Shown here: positions 10,784 to 20,326 of the stretch, in pieces
Numbering within the stretch: position 1 is the first letter of the stretch
How the letters are laid out: every line of letters begins with the position of its first letter
Source of the DNA: Ascarosepion bandense
Taxonomy: Eukaryota > Mollusca > Cephalopoda > Sepiida > Sepiidae
Assembly (NCBI GenBank): GCA_037127315.1
Contig: JBBBDQ010000309.1
Span: 782,501-846,500 of the forward strand
Reading direction: 5' to 3'
DNA length: 64,000 bases
Position numbers and translations under genes: made by a program
Notes under the pieces: model-generated
Seen by the model: only the letters and a program-made list of their open reading frames with translations
The model's database searches: none
Told to the model about the DNA's origin: nothing

Positions 10784-11887
10784 TCATGGGAGAATCTTTT
10801 TTATTTCTTGTTCTGAATTACTAAGCGTTTTGTTTTTATTCATCTTTTCTTCTACTTGTTTCTCTACTATTTGTTTTTGTACTTCGATATATGGTTTCAA
10901 CCTGTCCACAGAAACTTGAGTATCCATATCATTATTTATCTTAACCAGAAAATATTTAGGTGTTCGCTGAAGGACTGTGTAGGGACCTGAATAGAGTGCC
11001 TCCAATGGTCTTTGAACATGATCCACTCTAATCCAAACTTTATCACAAGTTTGAAGTTTTTCTGGGACATCAGATTTTGCGGAATTATTAACTCTTTTGG
11101 TGAAGTCTCTCACATCAATTTGTGACATGGTTTTATGTAAATCTTTTGTGAACTTTTGAGTTATAGCCTCCTCGCTTGTGTTATCTATTAGTAGCTGTGG
11201 TGGCAAACATTGTGTGCCTGTAACAGCATAAAAAGGAGAAAAATCAGAGCTATTAGGCATACTGCAAATCCCAAGAAGTACTATTGGAAGAGCTGAGAAC
11301 CAGGACTCTTTTCGTGCTATAATAGCAGTTTTAATGGTCCTGTGCATTCTCTCAATCAAACTATTACATTGAGGATGATAAGCTGTCGTACGTAGTCTAT
11401 AAAAACTAATTATTTTTGCTACTTTACTAAACAACTCACTTTCAAATTGTCGACCTCTGTAGGTTATAACATGCAGTGGGACACCCCAACGTGTGACCCT
11501 TGTGTTTATAAAGGCCTCAGCTACACTAGCTGCAGTGATTTCACTGATGGGTTGTGCTTCTACCCAACGAGTTGTGCAGTCAATACATGTGAGGATATAT
11601 CTATATGGGCTGATGTAACTGCTATTTGGGCTTTTTACTGGTGGGAGTGGTTCTACTATATCTATGTGGACTGTGTGAAATCGAGCTGATGGTATTTCTA
11701 ATGTCTGTATAGGTGATTTTGTATGTTTGTAGACCTTTGCTTGTTGGCAGGCTGTGCATGATGCACAAAAGTCTTTGATTGATTTATCCATGTTTGGCCA
11801 GTAATATCTAGCTTTAATCATCTTAATGGATGATTTAATGCCAGGGTGATTTATGGAATGGATACTATAGAATATGGACTCACACAA
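10784..11887 (-). pseudogene. Gypsy integrase, long open frame
   Basis: A 367-residue open frame, the longest in the window. Residues 13-60 carry the zinc-binding HHCC domain (HPGIKSSIKMIKARYYWPNM, then CASCTACQQAK). The DDE core follows: VHIDIVEPLPP, then a position usually ITDRG that reads VITYRGRQFES (the second catalytic D replaced by Y), then YHPQCNSLIERMHRTIK with the glutamate. The C-terminal part (PYTVLQRTPKYFLVKINN) is a chromatin-proximal integrase tail. The frame is open but the D-to-Y change should abolish strand transfer. Translation continues upstream past 11887 without a good start, as expected for a polyprotein piece. Confidence 0.85.
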
Positions 11888-12120
11888 TTTACTGGAACAA
11901 AAGGTCTGGGGTAAGACATTGATAAGTCACACCATATAAATTGGTTATCTCCAGGTATGGTGAATTTTTTTAAGTCCTGAAAAGATTGAATTTCTGTATC
12001 AGATGCCTGTGCTTCTGCAAGTGCAGGTAAATCCCACGCATCTATTTGTACATCAAGAGTTGGTCAGGATAGACAATCAGCAACTATATTCTGACTACCT
12101 TTTCCAGTTTTTCTACATTA
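11888..12120 (-). pseudogene. Polyprotein linker upstream of integrase
   Basis: On the - strand this reads QIDAWDLPALAEAQASDTEI and FTIPGDNQFIW, the linker usually found between RNase H and integrase in this gypsy group. It abuts protease-side sequence near 12113-12130, which marks the junction of the internal deletion that removed reverse transcriptase and RNase H. Confidence 0.65.
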
Positions 12121-12139
12121 AGTAGTCTGGGTTTTGCAA

Positions 12140-12625
12140 ATACTGGCGTATGGCTTCCTGTGTCAATTCTGTGGTAGATGCCGTAGTGTTTTTTTGTTAC
12201 TGTTCTTATGTGGTGTGATTAGGTTTGGATATTTTTCTTTAATCATGTTCTGTATGAATGACGGGAGCTCCGTTTCATTTACGACTAGATTCACCATTGA
12301 TGCAGATATTTTTAAACTCTTTCTCTGGGTTGTAGGATTGTAAATGGTTTTGTTACTGCAGTCTACTATTAGACCAAACTTGTTGAGGAAATCCAGTCCA
12401 AGGAGTGGCTTGGTGATATCAGCGATCACAAATATCCAAGTAAAAGATCTCCTTAAACTGGGTATTCCAATTTCCAAACTCGCTTGTCCATAGTATTTTA
12501 TTTTCTCCCCATTTGCAGTGGATAGTGATATGGGAGTTGGTTTTAATGTAATACCATTTACTGCAGAAGTTGGTAATATTGAGATACTTGCGCCATAATT
12601 TTGCGGTAATTTCTAATAGCAGCAA
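12140..12625 (-). pseudogene. Gypsy protease region
   Basis: The - strand frames 12163-12477 and 12419-12625 overlap. They carry FVIADITKPLLGLDFLNKFG, the conserved late block of gypsy retropepsins (I.G.DFL). The active-site DSGA-type motif is not clearly readable near 12590-12600, where the frame shifts. Confidence 0.7.
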
Positions 12626-12827
12626 ACCTCGTAGGACTGAACTTGTTCGCCCTATTAGTTTTCTGAATCACTTCCAGTAGGTGTTGCTGGTTTGGAACTA
12701 GGCAACATTTGTAGATTGTTCTTTTTAGGCCATTTACACCAAGGTTTACATGTTCTTGCTTCATTGGCGAAATAAATATGTGCTCTGCAAATTTTTGTCC
12801 GTTGGTTATTCCAATACGGCCTGACAT

Positions 12828-13530
12828 TTATGGCACTGAAGTGTCTTGGCTGTATTTTCCTTTGTAATTTGTTTGTGAGTTATTCTTAGTAGATAAGGGT
12901 CGCTGAACAACAAATGCCTTATCGTTATTCAATAATGGCATCAGTTCATCTGCTAACCTGCCAAGTTGGGTATGGTTTAAATCTTTTTGTAAGGCTGTTA
13001 CTGGAGCTATTGTTGACGGTAATGCCTGCAGGAATTTGTGTCTCACAATGTCGTCGCTAATACCTATCCGTTTAGCTACGGAGAGCATTTCGTGCAAATA
13101 TGTTGACGGTCGTCCTGAAATAGTCGTAGCCGACATTAATTTTTCTAGAAGCTCCAGTTTTGTTTGTTCATGAGCCTTTATCAGAGTCCATTTTAATTCC
13201 TCGTAGTCTTGTGATGCAACAGTAGCATTTGGTAGTTTACCCACTTCTTCGGCTGGTAACAACGATATTACTGTACAAAATTTTGTTTTCGACGCTGTCA
13301 CATTTCACAAGTGAAACTGGGCTTCTAATATCATAAACCATCCATTTACCGCAGTTTCCATGAATTTCGGTGCCTTGACATTGACTTGATGAGTCGTTTC
13401 CTCTCCTGTCTGCTCCATTTATCCTTTTATATGTGTGTAAATATATTTTGTATATGAGGTTGCTTTCTGTTCGTATACTGGGGTCACCACTGTTGTATTG
13501 CTTCGTTTTGGTATAATTAGAAGATAACAC
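12828..13530 (-). pseudogene. Gypsy gag capsid
   Basis: The - strand frame 12828-13301 (157 residues) reads FCTVISLLPAEEVGKL, LKWTLIKAHEQTKLELLEKL and HKFLQALPSTIAPVTALQKD. This is the gag capsid type of arthropod and other invertebrate gypsy elements that lack a CCHC knuckle in the capsid. An upstream frame (13237-13530) supplies the N-terminus (KVPKF.E.NGWFM-like) after a frameshift and runs into the LTR. A cysteine-containing tail near 12700-12840 is frame-broken. Confidence 0.72.
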
Positions 13531-13700
13531 AAACTCGAATTAATGATGTTTATTTTTGGTATAAAACTTTAGGTTTTTACATCAAGTTAAAACCTTTAAA
13601 TTTTGTGTGGATACAGGAGCAGACTAGCTAAATTCTCTTTACTGTGGGATGCTAGTAGTAAACGAGCCTATCCCTTTTGGACTCTAGTGGTTAACTGACT
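13491..13700 (-). repeat. LTR of the deleted gypsy element, right copy
   Basis: Starts TGTTGTATTGC and ends near TTAACTGAC. It is the 5' LTR in element orientation. Differences from the left copy include several substitutions and small indels, so this element is older than the nested gypsy at 304-4947. Confidence 0.85.
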
Positions 13701-14159
13701 ATAAAATATGTTTTATAAAGGATAGATTTTATAAAAGAAATATATTTCTTAAATATTAAAATATTGTATTTTATAATATTATATAGTTTAAATACTATAG
13801 AATATTATAAAATATTTTGTTATGAAAGATATATTTTGTAAAAAAAAAATATAAAAAAAAAAAAGAAAGCACACACCCCAATACAAAATAACAAATTAAA
13901 TAATTAAATTAAGAAGAAACCAACCCCAAAACAAAACAACACCTACCAACCCCAAAACCAAATAACACGTAAAGCGCAAGCAGCCTCAGCCCTCACAAGG
14001 TAACCTATCCTGAACTCAGCCACAAACAAACACTTTTAACCCTAAGACCATAAAAAGGTCAACAAAACTCAAAATACAGACCAACCCCTCTAACACCCCC
14101 CTAAAAAAACAAATCCATCACAAATAAAGTGGCTTTTCAACTAGATAATTCTCATTTCT

Positions 14160-14215
14160 AAAAAATCACCTGAGGATGAAGCCAACAACATAATGGGCTG
14201 GCTTCGAAACATGAA
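14160..14215 (+). repeat. Hairpin end motif of a mobile element
   Basis: CACCTGAGGATGAAGCC is followed 18 bases later by GGCTTCGAAACATG, so GAAGCC and GGCTTC can pair, with GAAAC just after the stem. Similar motifs close many Penelope-like elements and some SINEs. The SINE tails at 31130-31190 and 37975-38035 have the same layout. No coding sequence is attached here. Confidence 0.35.
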
Positions 14216-14679
14216 AATTTTTGTGTAGTGATATTATGAATAAAAACATTGTAACAACCATTAGTATAACGCTCTACATTTTTGTATCGAGCAATCTTTT
14301 TAAAAGTAAATGCATGAACAAAAAAGAAAGTTAATAAACCTACGAGTTCAACAACTTATTGTGTGTGTTAACACATTGGATGCAGTTTAAAAACACACTA
14401 TGTGCGAAAATAAAAAATTAAGGTAATGATTTTGACTCAAATGCTTCATTTAAATAAAAAATAAAATACTTTTAATAATGAATATAAAAATAAAATTATT
14501 AATTTTAAGTTTCAAAATCGTATAAGAAATTCTTATTTTAAGGCTTAAAGTTAAAGATAATTTATTTTTTAACTACCAACCAATGTCTTGTTCTTGTTTA
14601 TTGCACCGCTGGTGTTCATTTTTTTTTTTGATTTTTCACATGCTTTTTAAATCACGAGTGTAATTATAGTTTCTGTTTT

Positions 14680-14800
14680 TAAACTCTGGCCCCACAGGTT
14701 ACCGTACGTAAATAAGCATTATACAAAAAAAAAAAAAAAAAAAAATCAGTTACTTAAATTTTTTACAAATTTACTAACCAACTTCGAAACCTATCTCTAA
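14680..14800. repeat. Diverged repeat, pair of 17630-17790
   Basis: Both stretches contain a CCCC-CA-GNTA-CGT-CGTAAA block, then a long A/T run, then AAATTTACTAACCAACTT followed by CGAAACC or TGAAACA. The order and spacing are similar, so they are copies of one dispersed repeat. Confidence 0.55.
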
Positions 14801-15564
14801 AAAAACAAAGAAAAAGTCTAGTCTCTATTGGATTTTTAAATGTTGCTGTTTATGCATTTTTTCTGTGCATTGACAGTTCGTTGATTTGATGACTATTGTA
14901 TGTTCCAATTATTCAATTATATTTTTAAAATGTTGAAGAAAATCTTTTTTTAACATACGGAAGTTAACGTTTCATTTTTTAATTCGGATTAGCTTTTTAG
15001 AAGGCTCTATGTTTCAAATAAAAATTTTATCATGAGAAAAAAAAATGTTTAAAACCAAATAATTTGGTTTTAGCTTCAGAGAAGACATTTTAAAGTTTAT
15101 TTTAAAAATAATTTTTTTGGGGAGGGTTGGGGGGTGTTTTTAAGCCCGCATGAAAAAAGTCATGGTTTAAAATTTTTAGTTGCTACTTACTTTTTTTTTC
15201 TAACCAAGAGAAAAATCACCAACAATCATAATTAGTTTAACAATAATCAGATCAAATGTAAACAACAAACATAAAGAAAAGTAAATGGATGTTGAATGTT
15301 GATTGTTAAGCTAAGTTATTGTTGTTATTGTACCTAACTCGTTTAGCTGTGTAATTACGAAAACAGTAACACTTTCGTTTCTAACCGCATAAAAAATAAA
15401 AACAAATGAATGAATGTGATGTTTCAGTGGTTAAAAACAACGTTTAAAAATTAAAAAACATAGTCGTTAAATAAAAACAAAAACGTAAAAAAAGTATGGC
15501 CAGATGTTTATTAGAATTATTAATCTTGTATCATTGTTGCAACTTTTTAGACTAGAGACAAACT

Positions 15565-15611
15565 AAAAAAAAAAACACTTTATAAAAGTTTTATAAAGTG
15601 TTTTTTTTTTT
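15565..15611. repeat. Perfect palindrome, 23-bp arms, 1-base centre
   Basis: Left arm 15565-15587 is eleven A then CACTTTATAAAA; right arm 15589-15611 is its exact reverse complement, with a single G (15588) between. It lies about 230 bp upstream of the GCSH start codon. It can form a hairpin or cruciform; AT-rich palindromes are also prone to sequencing error. Confidence 0.9.
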
Positions 15612-15753
15612 ATAATAAAACTGTATACATGCGCGGGGAGCGGCCTGTTTTCTTTTTCTTCAAGTACTTGCGTACCTATGATTAAAAAAAAAAAAAGGTA
15701 CGGTTCGTTACGGTATCAATTTACTTATCATCCCCGCCACTTCTACTCCACAG

Positions 15754-15760
15754 TATAAAG
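15754..15760 (+). promoter_or_regulatory. TATA-like box upstream of GCSH
   Basis: TATAAAG occurs 79 bases before the ATG at 15839, in a locally less AT-biased segment (15620-15780) with several CpGs. A start of transcription near 15785 would leave a 5' leader of about 55 bases. The match may be chance in such AT-rich DNA. Confidence 0.35.
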
Positions 15761-15838
15761 ATATGTAATCCCTTACGTTTTTTTAGTTTTATATTTCAAG
15801 TCCAGCGAACACATACACAAAAAACCCCGGTTGAATTA

Positions 15839-15968
15839 ATGATGGCGTTGTGCACAGTCCGATGTCTTGTTAATACTACAACTTCAATGTTGCCTAAGCT
15901 CAGGCTTTCACCGACATGGGCTGTCCAAAAATGTAAAAATCTTAGTGTATCTCCCAGGTTGTTATCAG
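15839..15968 (+). CDS. GCSH: GCSH exon 1: mitochondrial targeting sequence
   Basis: 130 coding bases, 43 codons plus one base, ending TCAG before donor GTAATA. It encodes [20 protein letters not shown] onward to SPRLLS. No acidic residue occurs and basic residues are spread through it, as in mitochondrial import signals. The frame stays open upstream of the ATG for some codons, so a longer N-terminus or an upstream 5' exon is possible; the TTTATATTTCAAG at 15788-15800 even resembles an acceptor. Confidence 0.85.
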
Positions 15969-18900
15969 GTAATATTTATTTTTAAAACCTAGTTTCCTTT
16001 ACGTCGACATTTTCTTTTTATAATTTTTTTCACTTGACTTAATTTAAAAAAAAAAAGCAATATGAAATTCTGTTTGAAGAATCAAATCAAAATAATTTAT
16101 TATTACTTTTTTTTAGAATGAATTCTACTTTTCTTTTAGTTCAGAGAATATCAACGCAATAAGATCAATTTTAAAGTTTAAATTTAAATGTTAATATTTT
16201 GCATTATTTGCAAAGTAATAACGAGTATATTAACCAGGCAAAAGTGGATTTCCGGATGTGCTTTCTTTTGTTTAATGAATGTGGGTGGATAGGTTATTTT
16301 CAGAAGTTAAATGTATAAAAAAAATCTAAATAAACAAAAAATAAATGTCATAACATTTTCTCGACAGAAAACTTATAAAGATTAAGTTGACTTCAATGTC
16401 TTGTTTGTTGAGGGTTTTTTTTAAATTATGCATTTGTTTTTTAAAGAGATAACAAAAGAAAAAAAAAACAACCGATAAACAACAATTTTTGAAGATCTGA
16501 TCATGGTATTATTTAAATAATTATTCTTTCAGGTAGCCCACGTTTCCTTAAATTATTTTATTGGTAATGTAGTCTGAAGTCAGCATGTTTTTATTTTTGA
16601 CCTTGTGAATTACAAAACTTTTTAATTTCACCGAAATTTTATGCAAAAATTAATTGAACACCTAAAAAAATCATAATTTTTTTTTTAAGATTGAAAGTTT
16701 TAAAATATGGATTTTGTTTGTCGAAAAGAATCCGTAAAATAAAATCGCTAATCATTCCTATGATTGCTGTTCACCAAAAAAAAAAATAGTGCTTTTTTTT
16801 AAGAAATGTAAGCAAAATATTACCCCCGTTTTAGAATATCTGCCAAAAATCAAAATTATTTTCAGTACTTATTCATGAATTGTATACTTACCAGTTTTTG
16901 TAGTCTGTCCTTCTCCCTTGTCTTTTTTTCTCATTATCTCATGAATACTTCATTATTTTCAGGGTGTTCGTCATTTGTTTGTTTTTGTTCCCAGATGTTA
17001 TTATTGTTATTTATTTAAAGTAAAAAAAAAAATATGCAATCTCAAATTCAAATATGAACATACGAAAAGAAAAATTCGTCCCGAATCTTAGCAAAAAGTT
17101 GTGTAAAGTTAGTTAAAAAAAAAAAAACAAAAAAAAAACGCAATACTTGTAGTGTAGTTTTCAGTAAATTTGAAATGAAATTCATTCATTGCTGTTCCAT
17201 GTACAAGTACATGATTTGAAGACTCGAAAAATGTGGCACAAGCTAAATGGGGCAACCTTGAGGATCGAACCATGAGGATCTCTATTCAGTTGTAATTATG
17301 TTAGCGAAACAAGCTTTGACTATTGAACTGAAGATTCGAAATATGTAAGCCTTGTAAGGTTAAAAATAGAATATCAATATTCATTTTTCAAGTGAATTTT
17401 ACAAAATGAAATCTCGCCTACTGGAATGATAAATTCAATTAATGATTCGTCGAAATGATTTTTTTAAGAGAAGACTACGTTGGGTACGATTTTTATGGCA
17501 TCACACTGGTTTTATGGCATCACACTGGAAAATAAAAAGCAATGTATTTAACTTAAAAATATTTAAAATTAGATTAAAAAAATGTATTCTCAAAGTTTTT
17601 TCGTTTTTTTTTTTGTTTTTTAAAGCCAGGGGTAGGAATTGAATTGTATACATTTTTGACCCCGCATGCTATCGTGCGTAAACGTTGTTTTCATTAAGTC
17701 TTTAAGTCAAAAGTTTAAACATTACTTTTTTTTAAAGAATCCAGTTAATTAATCTTTAAATTTACTAACCAACTTTGAAACATATATAAGCCCAGAATTA
17801 AATCCGGGTGTAAATTCCCAAATGACTTGTTCCGAGCCCCAAAGACGAAATGAAAGGCCGACACAAGAAACATCGCCAGTTGAGAAAATACGAGCATAAT
17901 TAACACGTCCCTTGACCACGTCAAGCGATCGTATTATGTTGCCTCCTTTCTCTCTCATCTTCTTTTTCACTGTGCCACTTATCCGATGGACTGAGCGGAG
18001 ACTTCAAAGACACTCCTAACAAACGAACGCACAAACTCTTTTCGGCAATTACTGCTATGAACATTTTAACGACCTTTGTGCCAACCAAAAGACATTACTT
18101 TTATTTAAAAAAAAAAAAAAAAAACTTAATTGATATATGTTATTTCTATACACAATTTAATTTTCTTGTTTTATACCCACCCCTTATAGTGGGCTATCTA
18201 CTAACAAGGCCAAATTCAGTTAATCTGTTTCAACACACAAATACACTTTAACAGATAACACACTACCTTCAATTAAAGCTGAAAGTAAAATGAAAGATCT
18301 TTTTTATTTTTAAAAATTCACTTTAAAACTTATTGAAAATGAGTGGAGGTTCCTCTAGGTACCTCTATGAAACAGCATAGTATGAATAAAAAAGTTCATA
18401 AACTTAATAAAACAAACTTTTCCATCAAAATATTTATATTTTTATTAAGAGGAAAGATCAAAGCAATTTTTAATTTTAAAAATTTTTTTGAATCCCTGCT
18501 AACATTTTCGAAATTTTGATAGAAAATGTTGTTTTTGTTTAGTTAGCAGCTAAAAAAAAATACGCCTTTATTACAATAGGTTACGTAAATGATGACACAA
18601 CCCACTTTTTTTCCCCGGTAACAAACACATTAATTTGAAAATTCTCGCAAAAATCAAATAATAGTCAGATTTGTTGAATGAAACTTTCAGTACTCATTCA
18701 CAAATGAATGAAATTATTTTTGAAATTATTATTTTTTAAAATTTCTTGGTGAAAATATATATTTTTTTTTAACTCTGTTACCCCCCCCCCCACGTAAATC
18801 CATGAAATTTTAATAAATTTAATTAGCTGTAAAAAAATTTTTTATTAGTTAAATGCAGGACTCATTGGGACATATAAATCATCTATGTTTTTTATTCTAA

Positions 18901-20287
18901 AGTGGACAACCTGGCTGAAAATCTGCTCCGAAGAGTAAGATAAAAATGCAATAAAACTCAAATATAATTTAATTTGATAAACTTTTAATTGCTGGAATAA
19001 ATAATAATTATTAAGGACATTATAGTCTGAAGAAAAAAAAATTTCATTTACTAATAAAATTTTGAAATAATTGTTTATATTTTTTATTTTTTTATCATAA
19101 TAATTCATAAGTGTTAAAAATATTTTAAAAACCTGTTATAAAAACGTTGAATTTCTTTTTTACTTAAGAATTGATTATCATATTGCCTATCGAAAATTGA
19201 AAAGTTTAATAAAAATCATTCACCAATTTTACTTTTAAAATAATTAAAAAAATTAAATTTTGGAAATTTTTATTAAGTACGATGTTCCATAGGGGTCATA
19301 ACAAGTTTCTGTAGAGTTCGTATTGTTTTTAGAAGTTAACAAGTGTTTGGATGAATTCCCCTTACATCGAAAACTACACAAACCACACTTTGATTCTAAT
19401 TTCATTCTTTTTTTTATTAAATTAAAATTATTCTAAAAGAAATTTAATTTTTCAGAAAGCATATTAATAAATAATTTAAGATAAATATGTAATATCTAAA
19501 CATAAAAATATTTAATATTTCAGAAAAATATTAATAAATAACATAGTATAACTTAGTTTGGTTATTTTAATTTAATTCTTTCTTTTAAAAGAAATTTAAA
19601 TTTTTATTTATTCAGAAAGCATATTTTATTTTTATTTATTCAGAAAGCACAGTCTGGCTATAAATCTAAACTAAAATTCTATAAAATATTATACTTGCTG
19701 AAAATGTTAAATTTTTAATTTTACTATTTAGTTAAAAAACAACAAAAAAAAATTTTAATTTCCAAATGGTTACGTTTTAAGCTACATTAATTTTTTGTCA
19801 CTTTCGGTCGCCATCCAACCGTCATTCACACCTGCTACTTGTCAACACATAATTTATCACTTAGATAAGCGCTGATAAGAGGTCTACCGTCAGTAAAGAG
19901 TGATTTATTTCGTAAATTTCTCGACAGTAAGCAGTTAAATATTGTTTGAAATCAGATAAAGGTAAGTTTCAATTATAAAAATCAACTTAAATAACGTGTC
20001 AAGGAGGTATATTTTTTTGTGCGAGATTTTTAAAACAGAAATTTAGCTACTGTTTACACAATGTGTTGATTACTCAATAATGGCGGTAAATTTTAAAAAA
20101 TTTTTTCAGCAGTTAAATCTGTGATTCCGAGCAATATAATTTCAGTTTGAACTAAACCAGGGTATTTTGCTTACTGTAATTAGTAAATTTGTTCTCTTGG
20201 CTTTCAATTAAAGCTAAAATTAAAGCTTCAAGAAAACATTTTTATTTTTAAAAATTAAATTTAAATTGAGGTATCAAAAATGAGCAG

Positions 20288-20326
<39 letters not shown>

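Larger units (their letters stand above)
10287..13700 (-). mobile_element. Ty3/gypsy retrotransposon lacking reverse transcriptase
   Basis: LTRs at 10287-10501 and 13491-13700 are clearly homologous but diverged, with indels. The - strand reads gag, protease, then a pre-integrase linker and integrase; the reverse transcriptase and RNase H that should lie between protease and integrase are absent. Next to the right LTR the - strand has TGGTGACCCCA (13479-13489) in primer-binding-site position. Next to the left LTR it has a purine-rich tract (10503-10517). I find no matching target duplication. This is a non-autonomous internal-deletion copy of about 3.4 kb. Confidence 0.88.
13701..15564. other. 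AT-rich stretch without recognised genes
   Basis: Very AT-rich sequence with A/T runs (for example 13841-13862 and 14725-14744). A C/A-rich, T-poor patch lies at 13868-14130. A hairpin-like element end lies at 14160-14215 (listed separately), and 14680-14800 resembles 17630-17790. No open frame has a recognisable domain. Confidence 0.5.

Noticed and set aside
14160..14215. Hammerhead ribozyme
   Set aside because: The CUGAUGA core is not contiguous (CTGAGGATGA) and a third stem is not evident, so only a hairpin motif is claimed.
15800..15838. Upstream extension of GCSH exon 1 past the ATG
   Set aside because: The frame is open for some codons, but a TATA-like box lies about 80 bases upstream and the double ATG begins a typical mitochondrial presequence.
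17258..17330. Possible tRNA gene with a perfect B box
   Set aside because: The cloverleaf cannot be formed and the A box is degraded.
17749..17970. 73-codon - strand frame in a less AT-rich patch
   Set aside because: Its C-terminal third lies in a dispersed repeat also found at 14680-14800, and no family is recognisable.
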